15,997 nt of DNA, from contig JACQZL010000367.1 of assembly GCA_016213865.1 (NCBI GenBank), positions 1 to 15,997 on the forward strand, in the 5' to 3' direction. Below the pieces are notes generated by a model, which saw only the letters and a list, made by a program, of their open reading frames with translations, was not told where the DNA came from and did no database searches. The position numbers and the translations under genes are program-made. This DNA is from Candidatus Rifleibacteriota bacterium (lineage in GTDB: Bacteria > UBP17 > UBA6191 > JACPRK01). This document shows positions 1 through 7,047 of this stretch, piece after piece. Numbering within the stretch: the first letter of the stretch is position 1; each line of letters starts with the position of its first letter.

Positions 1-2565
1 ACGCGCACGCTGGTGGCCGGAGACGACGACGTGTTCACGGTGACGCTGGCGGCCAGTGACCAGGCGGAGAACCCGATGTCGAACCCGACCGCGGGCGGAC
101 AGTTCACGGTGGATGCGACTCCCCCCGCAGTGTCACTCACCTACAACAAGTCCGTCGGCTACTGCGACGGCAACACGCTGCAAATCACCGCGACCTTCAC
201 CGAGACCTTGTCCGGGGCACCCAGGATCTCGATTGGCGTGGGCAACGTGGGCGGCGGGCCCGTCTCGGGTGTGTTGATGTCAGACGCAGGCGACGCCGAT
301 CCGAAGACCTGGCGTTTCGAGACCATCATCGCTGACAGCGACCCAACTGGGGATCGCACGGTGACGATCTCCGCCACGGACCTGGCTGGAAACCCGAACA
401 CGGCGGCGGCTCCAGCCACCTTCGCGATCGACAACACCCATCCGTCGCCTCCGACCCTCTCCTTCTCGCCGCTCAGCCCCCACAAGGCCGGTACTGTCAC
501 CGCGACGGCGGTCTATGCCGAGGCCCTCAGCAACACCCCCCAACTGAATGTGCAACTCGGCGACACCGGGACGTTCAGTGTGGCCTCTGGGGTGAAGCAA
601 GCAGACGAGAAGACTATCGTCTATACCTGCGAGGTCGGAGGCACCACTCTGCAGGACGGCACACCCTACACGGCCACGCTCAACGGCGCCGTGGACCTCG
701 CTGGCAACGGGCAGCAGGCAGCGGCCCAGACGACAGGCAAGATCGACACGGTGGCTCCCCTGGCGCCTCAACTCACCTTCAGCAAGGGCCCCGGGTTCAT
801 CAATCAGGGCGAGCTCACGGTGACGGCGGACTTCGTGGAAGGCATCGTTTCCGCCTTCACGCCAACGCTGGCCTTCAGCGGCACCGGAGGGCCTCGGTTC
901 TCGGTCGGCGCAGTCACGCGTTCGAACGCAGACAAGCGGTTCGCGTGGCCCGTGACGGTTGACGTGACCGCCACCGCGCAGGCCGGCGACGCTTACACGG
1001 CGACTGTGTCGGCTGGTCAGGACTACGCGTTCAACCAGCAGGCCGTGAAACTGCAGAGCGGTACGGTCGACACCGTGTATCCGGAGATCACGTCCGTCAC
1101 CTACAACAAGGAACCGTTCCGCTACAAGGATGGGGACTTGCTGTTGATCACGGCGACCTTCAACGAGGACGTTACTCCGACCAGCGCCAAGATCACGCTC
1201 ACAGGCGGCGTTGTGGACGGGAGCGACGTCGCCAACGCCCCGATGAGCCCCGTCTCGCGCCAGACGTGGATCTTCCAGGCCACGGTGCGCGACAGTGACG
1301 GACCAGACGGGGGCCGAACGCTGGATATCGATGGGATCGACGCAGCCGGCAACGTCTGTGACGAGACGCCCAACAACGTCTTCGTCGTCGACAACACGCA
1401 CCCGGCCGCCACCATCACCTACGACCCGACGCCCCTCGTCGCAGGGCCGGTTTGGATCAAGGCCGACTTTGCCGAGACTCTGGCGGAAAATCCACTCGTT
1501 CGCGTGGCCCGCGATGGCACCGGCGTCTCCGACATCTCGCCGACGGCGATGGTGCCCGAGGCCGGTCAGCCCAATCCGCGGTACAAGTTCCAGTACTACC
1601 TCTTCCCGCAGGACGGCACCCGGCTCCGGGACAGCATGACGGTGACCGTTGCCTCGACCGATGTCGCGGGAAACACGTTCTCGAAGGTTGACACCTGCAC
1701 GTCCGCATCCACTCCGAAGCTCCAGACGACCACGGACTTCAAGATCGAGCTCAGGCCGGGCCTGAACCTGATTTCGCTGCCGGTGAAACCCGCCCACCTG
1801 ACGGCCAAGACCCTCTTCCTCGACGCCCTGAAGTCGGCCCAGATGGTGGCGCGGACCACGGTCGATCCGATCACGGGCGAGTCTCGATTCGGCGTCTGCC
1901 TGCGGGCCGATCCGAAGACCGACTTTGAGTTGAAGCCGGGTTACGGCTATGCGGTTCCTGTCACGGTCAAGAGCACGCTGGTCCTCACGGGGGCCGTGGG
2001 CTGGCTTCCTCAGGAGCGCCAGGTCGTGCTGGGCAACGGTCCCAGTCTGGTCGGGTTACCGACCACGGTTGCGAGCACCGCCCAGGCGCCGATCACCTTT
2101 GGTTCCCAGGTTGCCGAGTCAGCTTCCCTGCTGACCACGCTGGGCACCAACTTCCTGGCTACCAGTTCGGACACGGGCCGGACCCTCGAGGTGGCGTTGC
2201 CGGTCAGCCCGACGTTGCCGCTACGGCCTGGGAAGGGGTACCTGACAAGGCTCGTTCCCTCGCAGCCCGGCGGCGTGGTCACGGCCCGGTCTTTCATGCT
2301 CCCGCTTCCGAGCTACCCGGGCTTCGCCAACAGTACGCCCAAGCTTCCGGCGGTGCAGATCGCCCCGGTTCCGGACCGCCTCTATCCCGAGAACAAGAAC
2401 GTCACTCTTGTGGCGACAGCGTCCGGGCCCAGTGGCGCCACGTACCAGTGGACGCAGACGCTGGGGCCAGCGGTGACCCTCAACACGCCGACGGCCCTGT
2501 CCACGTCCTTCACGGCAACGCGCCGTGCCGACTACGCCTTCACGTTGACCGCGAGCGTAGGCTAG
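1..2565 (+). CDS. Ig-repeat surface protein, 5' end outside window, ends at an in-frame TAG
   Basis: The frame is open from base 1, so the true start and any signal peptide lie upstream. Counting from the GTG codon at base 13, residues ~34-570 hold five Ig-like repeats of about 107 residues. Each begins near an [IV]D.T.P junction (IDNTHP, IDTVAP, VDTVYP, VDNTHP) and several end in a D.AGN motif typical of bacterial Ig-like domains; the end of a sixth is at the window edge. Residues ~577-660 and ~668-755 form a duplicated module (LNLISLP then KPGYGYAVPV; SLVGLP then RPGKGYLTRL) of the kind seen in cell-surface proteins. A PKD-like domain starts near residue 780 and is cut by TAG just after TLTASVG. 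The frame continues past the TAG into the next entry, so this is probably the N-terminal part of one larger protein. The role is probably extracellular adhesion or surface structure (inference). No enzymatic domain is visible in this part. Confidence 0.85.
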   Translation, partial: TRTLVAGDDDVFTVTLAASDQAENPMSNPTAGGQFTVDATPPAVSLTYNKSVGYCDGNTLQITATFTETLSGAPRISIGVGNVGGGPVSGVLMSDAGDADPKTWRFETIIADSDPTGDRTVTISATDLAGNPNTAAAPATFAIDNTHPSPPTLSFSPLSPHKAGTVTATAVYAEALSNTPQLNVQLGDTGTFSVASGVKQADEKTIVYTCEVGGTTLQDGTPYTATLNGAVDLAGNGQQAAAQTTGKIDTVAPLAPQLTFSKGPGFINQGELTVTADFVEGIVSAFTPTLAFSGTGGPRFSVGAVTRSNADKRFAWPVTVDVTATAQAGDAYTATVSAGQDYAFNQQAVKLQSGTVDTVYPEITSVTYNKEPFRYKDGDLLLITATFNEDVTPTSAKITLTGGVVDGSDVANAPMSPVSRQTWIFQATVRDSDGPDGGRTLDIDGIDAAGNVCDETPNNVFVVDNTHPAATITYDPTPLVAGPVWIKADFAETLAENPLVRVARDGTGVSDISPTAMVPEAGQPNPRYKFQYYLFPQDGTRLRDSMTVTVASTDVAGNTFSKVDTCTSASTPKLQTTTDFKIELRPGLNLISLPVKPAHLTAKTLFLDALKSAQMVARTTVDPITGESRFGVCLRADPKTDFELKPGYGYAVPVTVKSTLVLTGAVGWLPQERQVVLGNGPSLVGLPTTVASTAQAPITFGSQVAESASLLTTLGTNFLATSSDTGRTLEVALPVSPTLPLRPGKGYLTRLVPSQPGGVVTARSFMLPLPSYPGFANSTPKLPAVQIAPVPDRLYPENKNVTLVATASGPSGATYQWTQTLGPAVTLNTPTALSTSFTATRRADYAFTLTASVG
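112..1722 (+). repeat. five tandem Ig-like protein repeats
   Basis: Five consecutive repeats with a period of 105-108 residues, whose junctions are near bases 112, 430, 745, 1069 and 1390. Shared features are an [IV]D.T.P linker, a strand like LTYNK or LTFSK, then a TVTA.F.E.L segment and a D.AGN turn close to the end. Copies 1 and 4 are the most alike (VTYNK, ITATF, ADSD or RDSD, IDNTHP or VDNTHP). They diverge at the DNA level, so this is an old protein duplication and not a recent tandem array. Confidence 0.8.
2563..2565 (+). other. in-frame TAG interrupting a PKD-like domain
   Basis: The codon after GTA GGC is TAG. Reading on in the same frame gives ERTQAGTCVRF then TNRPPEP, with no further stop until TAA at 3898-3900. 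The NRPP motif is the usual boundary after the last strand of a PKD-like domain, and that strand's first half (YAFTLTAS) lies just before the TAG. One substitution, for example CAG to TAG, would explain it. It could be a real nonsense mutation, a sequencing or assembly error, or less likely a read-through codon. Confidence 0.8.
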
Positions 2566-2622
2566 GAGCGGACCCAGGCAGGTACGTGCGTCCGGTTCAC
2601 GAACCGGCCGCCGGAGCCCAGA

Positions 2623-3900
2623 TTGACACTCACGCCGGGGCGCGTGAATGTACCGACTGTGCTGACCCTGGGTGGATCCGCGAGTTCAGACCCCGACCAA
2701 GACCCTTTCACGTACAGGTGGAAGCTGGACAAGGGCTCTTCGGCCTCTGGCTCGGAGCTTGTGGTGAACGACCCCATCAGCACGACAGCGACCTACCAGG
2801 TCCCACTGAACGGCGAGGGCACCTACACGGCCGAGTTGACGCTGGTCGACGACGCCGGGGCGCTCGTCACCGCGACGGCTTCCACTACGCTGCAGGCAAA
2901 CCGGGCGCCGACCGGGCTGACGATTGCGGCGGATCCTGCGGTCGTCCTCCGCGCCGGGGTGACGGTCGCGTCGAAACTCACGGTGACGGCGGTCGACCCC
3001 GACTCGGATGGAGAACTGCGATACCAGTGGGAGTTCGTCACGATACCGCCAGGAGCCCAAAGCAGCGAGTTGACCGGCACCGGTGCGCGGGTGGCTAGCT
3101 TCGCGCCGTCACGACCCGGCGTCGTCAGCGGTGCGAGCGACTACGTCATCAAGGTGACTGTGACGGATGCGCAGGGGCTGACGGCGTCGACGACGATTTC
3201 CCAGCGTCCCAAGTATCTCAAGGCCCTCACGCCTTCCGGGAACTGCGACGTGTATCTCAGCCTCGTGGACGGGTCGGAGATGGTGCAACCGTATCCGGGT
3301 GCCGGGTTTGCCATCGACAGGACGGAAGTGAGCAACAGGCAGTATGGCGCGTACCGTGGGGTGGTGTCGGGCATAGCTGCCCCTCTTTCCACGGCAAGCG
3401 GTTTCCAGAGTGAGCTGCAGCCCGTGCTCGTATCCACGTACGAAGAGGCACGCAAGTACGCGGAGTGGGCCGGCAAGCAGATCCCCACGGAGGCCGAATG
3501 GCTTTCCGCGGCCTGGGGAACCGCAGTATCGAACGTGGATGCCGTTCCCCCTAGCGCGTATCCCTGGGGCAACGAATCGCCTGGTCCCGATCCGTTGCGG
3601 GCCCACTATTCCACCGAGGCTCTGCCTCGCACCGTCACCACGGAAGTCTCCAGTACGGGCCTGTACCTCTTGGGCAGGACGGCCACCGGCATCTGGCACC
3701 TGGCGGGAAATGCAGCCGAGTGGACCGAAACAGCCGTTTCTGGGCGACGCTGTGTCCGTGGCGGTTCGTATCTGGACGGGCCTCTGTACCTTCAGAATTC
3801 GATCTACGGCAGACTGCCGGTGACTGAGCCGGTTGGAGCTAGTCGTCCTTCTATTGGCTTCCGCTGCAAGATCGTGAACCCGTCAAGCGTGGCGAGATAA
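2623..3900 (+). CDS. PKD-like domains plus C-terminal FGE/SUMF1-like domain (continuation of the upstream gene)
   Basis: Residues ~1-95 and ~97-195 (from TTG 2623) are two PKD-like domains (SASSDPD, YRWKL; AVDPDSDG, YQWEF). Residues ~215-417 are an FGE-sulfatase/SUMF1-type domain: FAIDRTEVSNRQY, PVLVSTYEEARKYAEWAG, IPTEAEW, YPWGNE, GIWHLAGNAAEWTE, RGGSY and GFRC. The family includes the sulfatase-activating enzyme, but most bacterial members are other modules. The catalytic cysteine pair expected after RGGSY is absent; only Cys377 and Cys415 lie nearby, so sulfatase-activating activity is unlikely. GGAG at 2613-2616, six bases before TTG, could allow restart, but the product would lack a signal peptide and begin inside a domain. 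It more likely belongs to one gene with the preceding entry, separated by the TAG. The beta-barrel gene follows after 39 bases, suggesting an operon. Confidence 0.8.
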   Translation: MTLTPGRVNVPTVLTLGGSASSDPDQDPFTYRWKLDKGSSASGSELVVNDPISTTATYQVPLNGEGTYTAELTLVDDAGALVTATASTTLQANRAPTGLTIAADPAVVLRAGVTVASKLTVTAVDPDSDGELRYQWEFVTIPPGAQSSELTGTGARVASFAPSRPGVVSGASDYVIKVTVTDAQGLTASTTISQRPKYLKALTPSGNCDVYLSLVDGSEMVQPYPGAGFAIDRTEVSNRQYGAYRGVVSGIAAPLSTASGFQSELQPVLVSTYEEARKYAEWAGKQIPTEAEWLSAAWGTAVSNVDAVPPSAYPWGNESPGPDPLRAHYSTEALPRTVTTEVSSTGLYLLGRTATGIWHLAGNAAEWTETAVSGRRCVRGGSYLDGPLYLQNSIYGRLPVTEPVGASRPSIGFRCKIVNPSSVAR

Positions 3901-3927
3901 GAAGAGCCAAATGGCGTCTTTTCAGTC

Positions 3928-3933
3928 GGAGGA
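3928..3933 (+). promoter_or_regulatory. ribosome binding site GGAGGA
   Basis: GGAGGA lies six bases before the ATG at 3940. It decides the start of the beta-barrel gene, which otherwise has an unusually long stretch before its hydrophobic signal segment. Confidence 0.75.
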
Positions 3934-3939
3934 TTTGCA

Positions 3940-5847
3940 ATGAAGTTGGCTACTGCTATGGAGGGCCCTCTCGGCCTGCGAGGGGGCTTGGGCTGGATCG
4001 GTTGCCCGCGCGGGCCCGCGTGGTCCGTTCGGGCAACGGTACGAAAGGGAGCCACGGACCTCCGTTTGCTGGCGATGGTCGTTTCGTGCATGGCCTGGGG
4101 CATCGCGTCAGGCCAGACGGCAACGGCATCCGGTGAGCCTCCTCGGCTTGGTGTCTCCTCTTTGGGTGCCGTCGCTGCCGCCTCTGGCGTCGGATCAGGC
4201 GCAAGCACCCTCTCGAGCACCGGGCCTGCTCTCGCCTCGGACAAGGGCGGGGCCGCCATTCCCAGCCTCGGCTCAAAGCGGGATGAGAAGGACAAGTACT
4301 ATCAAACCGACTTCACCTACGAAGTCTACGAGTTCAACCGTCTGGTGCCGATTACCGTCGGGGGTGCTCTGCCGGTTCGGATGCAGCGGAATCCCGTGAC
4401 CCAGGCGTTGGAGCAGGAGACCGCTGCCGCCTATCGTGCCAGGCTCGAGGCGGCCCAGCCTTACCTCGTTTCGCAGCAGAAGACCCGTGCCCGGGTCTCT
4501 CGCTTCACAGCCACCGAGACTTTCGGTTGGAAGCTTGGCTCGAGGTGGTCGCTGGAGGCAGAAGCTCCGTACTCCCAGGCGACCTACCGGGGGATGCTGG
4601 GCGACCTGCAACGGCCACCTACTCTGACGCCAAGTCCAGCTCCGGGGTTGCCTGATGGTGCAGACCCCGGCGCCATCCAGGCCAGCCTGGTCGACGTGGA
4701 CGGCAGACAGGTGTACCTCGACCCATCTCGTGCGGCCAGCATCAGTCTGCAGCCGTCCTTCGCGAGAGGCGCCGATGCGCACCTGGAGATTCAGAGCTTT
4801 CGCGATCTCACGCTTCATCCCAGGTACGTGCTCAAACGGCCTGGGAAGAATGGAAACAACTCGTGGATGGACCTGGCGGTGAGGGCGCCGACTGGAAAGA
4901 GCAGGCTGGATCCCGACGAGCAGTTGCTGGTGACCGCGCTGGGTGAAGCAAGTATGGATGTCTCGGAGCCTTACTTCGGGAAGGGGTTTGACCTCGGCGC
5001 TCGCCTCAACTTCGAGCGCAAGGCCAGCGATCAGCGCCAGTGGAACTTCACGTTGGGATTCACGAAGACAGGGACCTATTCGCAGGCCTACTCGCCCCAA
5101 CTGAACACGTACTTTGATCAAGGGATCGACAATCTGGAGTCTCTGCTCGAGGATGCAGTGCCACTGACATCGACTGAACTACGGCGTCTCCCTTTGTCTC
5201 CGACAGGGGACACACGGCTGGTGACCAAGCGCGATCCGGCCGACCAGGCCTACGCGGGCATTGCCATGACCGTCCGGCCGAGCGCCAAGCGGCGGGACCA
5301 GTACGCACTGACAGCGTCCGGTTTCTTCGGGGAGACCGCGATCAACCCCGCAGGCATCGCCTTCGGCGACGTGGGTGACGCGGCGCCCTCGAAGGTCGAC
5401 CTGGAAAAGGACCCCACGCTCCAGTTCTCCTACACTCAAGACCGCAAGTTGAGCAAGAAGCTCTTTGGCCGGCTCAGGGTCTTCTACCAGTACCAGGGCA
5501 TCAGTGATGTGCTACCCCCGACTGGCTTCGTCGTTCGCAACGTCGACTTCGGAGACCGGTACGGCGGCGACTTGCAGTTCAGGCGCAGGCTAGGCGTCCC
5601 TGGAGCGACCCTGAGCTATGGCCTGCGGCTCAATCAGATTGAGAAGGCCCGGCTGATGCCTGGACAGGACACGAGCTTCCTTACCGCGCCCCTTGGACTG
5701 GTCAACTCCGACCGCCAAGAGATGTCGACCTTCCTTGGCTGGGACCGGGAGCGAAAAGAGCATACCCTCGGGCTTCAACTGCGAATTGGGGTGACGGACG
5801 ATGCGCCTGACCTCGTGCTTCAGGGGGGGCTGAGAAAGCAGTTCTAG
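3940..5847 (+). CDS. probable outer-membrane beta-barrel protein
   Basis: The 635-residue product starts at an ATG with a strong ribosome binding site. A signal-like hydrophobic segment lies at residues ~41-58 (LRLLAMVVSCMAWGIASG) after a long, basic, ~40-residue leader; cleavage is most likely near ASG/Q or ATA/S. VVSC also fits a lipobox, but hydrophobic sequence follows it, so a lipoprotein is less likely. Residues ~60-115 are a Ser/Ala/Gly-rich linker. From ~120 on, the protein alternates polar and hydrophobic residues with aromatic girdle positions (TDFTYEVYEF, FGWKLGSRWSLEAEAPYS, RRRLGVPGATLSYGLRLNQI, HTLGLQLRIGV), and it ends in Phe, as outer-membrane barrel strands do. No known transporter signature was recognised. 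It follows the Ig/FGE gene by 39 bases and may serve as its outer-membrane partner (inference). Confidence 0.75.
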   Translation: MKLATAMEGPLGLRGGLGWIGCPRGPAWSVRATVRKGATDLRLLAMVVSCMAWGIASGQTATASGEPPRLGVSSLGAVAAASGVGSGASTLSSTGPALASDKGGAAIPSLGSKRDEKDKYYQTDFTYEVYEFNRLVPITVGGALPVRMQRNPVTQALEQETAAAYRARLEAAQPYLVSQQKTRARVSRFTATETFGWKLGSRWSLEAEAPYSQATYRGMLGDLQRPPTLTPSPAPGLPDGADPGAIQASLVDVDGRQVYLDPSRAASISLQPSFARGADAHLEIQSFRDLTLHPRYVLKRPGKNGNNSWMDLAVRAPTGKSRLDPDEQLLVTALGEASMDVSEPYFGKGFDLGARLNFERKASDQRQWNFTLGFTKTGTYSQAYSPQLNTYFDQGIDNLESLLEDAVPLTSTELRRLPLSPTGDTRLVTKRDPADQAYAGIAMTVRPSAKRRDQYALTASGFFGETAINPAGIAFGDVGDAAPSKVDLEKDPTLQFSYTQDRKLSKKLFGRLRVFYQYQGISDVLPPTGFVVRNVDFGDRYGGDLQFRRRLGVPGATLSYGLRLNQIEKARLMPGQDTSFLTAPLGLVNSDRQEMSTFLGWDRERKEHTLGLQLRIGVTDDAPDLVLQGGLRKQF

Positions 5848-5869
5848 TCGGGCATCAGACGTCAGATTG

Positions 5870-5894
5870 TCCGGAGCTGACTCGGTTCTCCGGA
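5870..5894 (+). terminator. weak stem-loop between the beta-barrel gene and the small exported gene
   Basis: TCCGGAG (5870-5876) pairs with CTCCGGA (5888-5894) around an 11-base loop. There is no T tract after it, so it may be an attenuator, an RNA-processing hairpin or chance. The rest of the 94-base gap (5848-5941) shows only the ribosome binding site of the next gene. Confidence 0.25.
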
Positions 5895-5925
5895 GCCCCG
5901 CTGGAAGGCGTGCAGCAAACGAATC

Positions 5926-5931
5926 AGGAGG
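5926..5931 (+). promoter_or_regulatory. ribosome binding site AGGAGG
   Basis: A perfect AGGAGG lies ten bases before the ATG at 5942. It supports that start over the in-frame TTG at 5867, because the ATG places a signal peptide at the very N-terminus. Confidence 0.6.
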
Positions 5932-5941
5932 TCGATCTGGG

Positions 5942-6424
5942 ATGGTACACCGCGCGTTTGTCTTTCTTGGAGTTTCCCTGCTGCTCGGTCTTGCGCTCGT
6001 GGAGGCGGTGGGTGCGCAGGGTTCGACTCCGCCTCCAATTCCCGCAACCGGAACCGAAGGAGCTCGACCTCTGGCTGGTCCGGTCAAGGCGCCCGAGGTG
6101 AACGGTCTGCCCGAGATGGCTCCGCCGGCCACCAACGTCCCGGTGAGCGTTGGAAAGGCCGAAGGTGGCGTGGAGATCGGTCCAATGGTCGTGATAGCGG
6201 CCGAAGCCGACATCGACAAGGCGGGGTTCCGGGAACCTCCGGTCCAGTACGCTCCAGAAGGCGGCGGGACCCAGGGCAGTTTCGATCCAAGCATCGCGTT
6301 CGAGCCTTCTCAGCGTAAGGCGCTTCTCGCCGGACCAGAGTTCTCGCGTGGCCTTGGCACCGAGATCGGCGGACTGTCGCAGGCGCTCTTCAGGACGTTT
6401 ACCCCTCAGAGTACCCAGCCGTGA
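5942..6424 (+). CDS. small exported protein of unknown function
   Basis: The 160-residue product begins with a clear signal peptide (MVHRAFVFLGVSLLLGLALV), with likely cleavage after VGA near residue 25. The mature part starts with a Pro/Thr-rich stretch (STPPPIPATG) and stays rich in Pro, Gly and Ala. Mid-protein is a short hydrophobic strand (GPMVVIAAEADID), followed by a Gly-rich segment and a polar C-terminus. No Cys, catalytic motif or known family was recognised. It sits 94 bases after the beta-barrel gene on the same strand and may be a periplasmic accessory of that gene (inference). An in-frame TTG at 5867 would add 25 polar residues before the signal peptide and is disfavoured. The gene ends in TGA at 6422-6424, convergent with the minus-strand operon. 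Confidence 0.7.
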   Translation: MVHRAFVFLGVSLLLGLALVEAVGAQGSTPPPIPATGTEGARPLAGPVKAPEVNGLPEMAPPATNVPVSVGKAEGGVEIGPMVVIAAEADIDKAGFREPPVQYAPEGGGTQGSFDPSIAFEPSQRKALLAGPEFSRGLGTEIGGLSQALFRTFTPQSTQP

Positions 6425-6447
6425 TGGCGTGAGAAAGAGCCCATCAC
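6421..6447. terminator. hairpin across the convergent stop codons
   Basis: GTGATGG (6421-6427) pairs with CCATCAC (6441-6447) around a 13-base loop. It covers the stop codons of both convergent genes (TGA at 6422-6424 plus strand, TCA at 6444-6446 for the minus strand). It could be a compact bidirectional transcription stop, but the stem is AT-containing and has no clear T tract on either side. Confidence 0.3.
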
Positions 6448-7017
6448 CCCTTCTCTCCCTTCGTGTTCTTCTCGATCTCGACCTGACAGAGCGCGAACTG
6501 GGCCGTCAGCCGGAGCCAGAACGCCCATTCCTGCCCAAGGTGATAGCCGAGCTTGCCGCCGATCACCGCACCGATGAGCGAGCACAGGGTCCCGATGCCC
6601 GAGAAGCCTCGCCGCGTCGGCTCGTCCCACAGGGATTGCCGCTGGGTGAAGTAGGCGCCCACCCCGCTCCCGAAAACCAGACCCACCAGGACCCCCAGGA
6701 CCACACAGACCCCCACGAGGATCGTAGCGCACCCCACCGGGCGCGAGGGCTTGATCGACCGTCGGGCTGTGCGGTAGAGACGGCAAGTCCGCATCTTGTG
6801 GAGGCGAGAAGACCGCGGCAACCTCTTCGGCCGGGGACTGACCAGGCTGGCGCCGGGCCAGGACGGGCGAAACGCCCGCCCTGCTGCCCTCGCTTGGCTC
6901 GGGCTGGCCAGCGGGCACTTCGGGTCCCGCCCGGAAGTCGTACCCGCACCAGCAGATCAGGCGCTTGGGCGGGTTCATGGCGTTGCACCGCGGGCACTTG
7001 TGAGAAACGGAATCCAA
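6444..7017 (-). pseudogene. zinc-ribbon plus two-membrane-segment protein, apparently frameshifted
   Basis: Translation from TTG 7017 gives a short N-terminus and a four-Cys zinc ribbon (HKCPRCN, then ICWCGYDF; Cys 8, 11, 22, 24), then a Pro/Glu-rich linker. That frame then becomes Gly/Arg-rich with no recognisable content. One frame over, from about 6735 to 6444, two Gly-rich hydrophobic segments appear (ATILVGVCVVLGVLVGLVFG and GIGTLCSLIGAVIGGKLGYH) with a charged tail (EIEKNTKGEKG). Removing one base from the C4 run at 6732-6735 (G4 on the coding strand) joins them into a 190-residue protein ending at TGA 6444. A zinc ribbon ahead of membrane segments is a familiar bacterial layout. Either the gene is broken or the assembly has an indel. 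It follows the FHA gene by 30 bases and is probably its membrane-bound operon partner (inference). Confidence 0.6.
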
Positions 7018-7023
7018 CTTGCA

Positions 7024-7029
7024 CCTCCT
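7024..7029 (-). promoter_or_regulatory. ribosome binding site AGGAGG
   Basis: On the minus strand AGGAGG lies six bases before TTG 7017. It lies inside the reading frame if the in-frame GTG at 7038 is used, which argues for the TTG as the real start of the zinc-ribbon gene. Confidence 0.65.
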
Positions 7030-7047
7030 GGGCTTCACCCCGGCGGC

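Noticed and set aside
280..1797. A 505-codon open frame on the minus strand under the Ig repeats.
   Set aside because: Arg/Val-rich composition and no motif; the plus strand holds clear Ig-like repeats.
2563..2565. Genetic-code reassignment of TAG.
   Set aside because: TAG ends the beta-barrel gene at 5845-5847 right after a C-terminal Phe expected for such proteins, and only about ten codons follow before TGA.
5867..5941. TTG at 5867 as the start of the small exported protein.
   Set aside because: It would place 25 polar residues before the signal peptide; AGGAGG plus ATG at 5942 is better.
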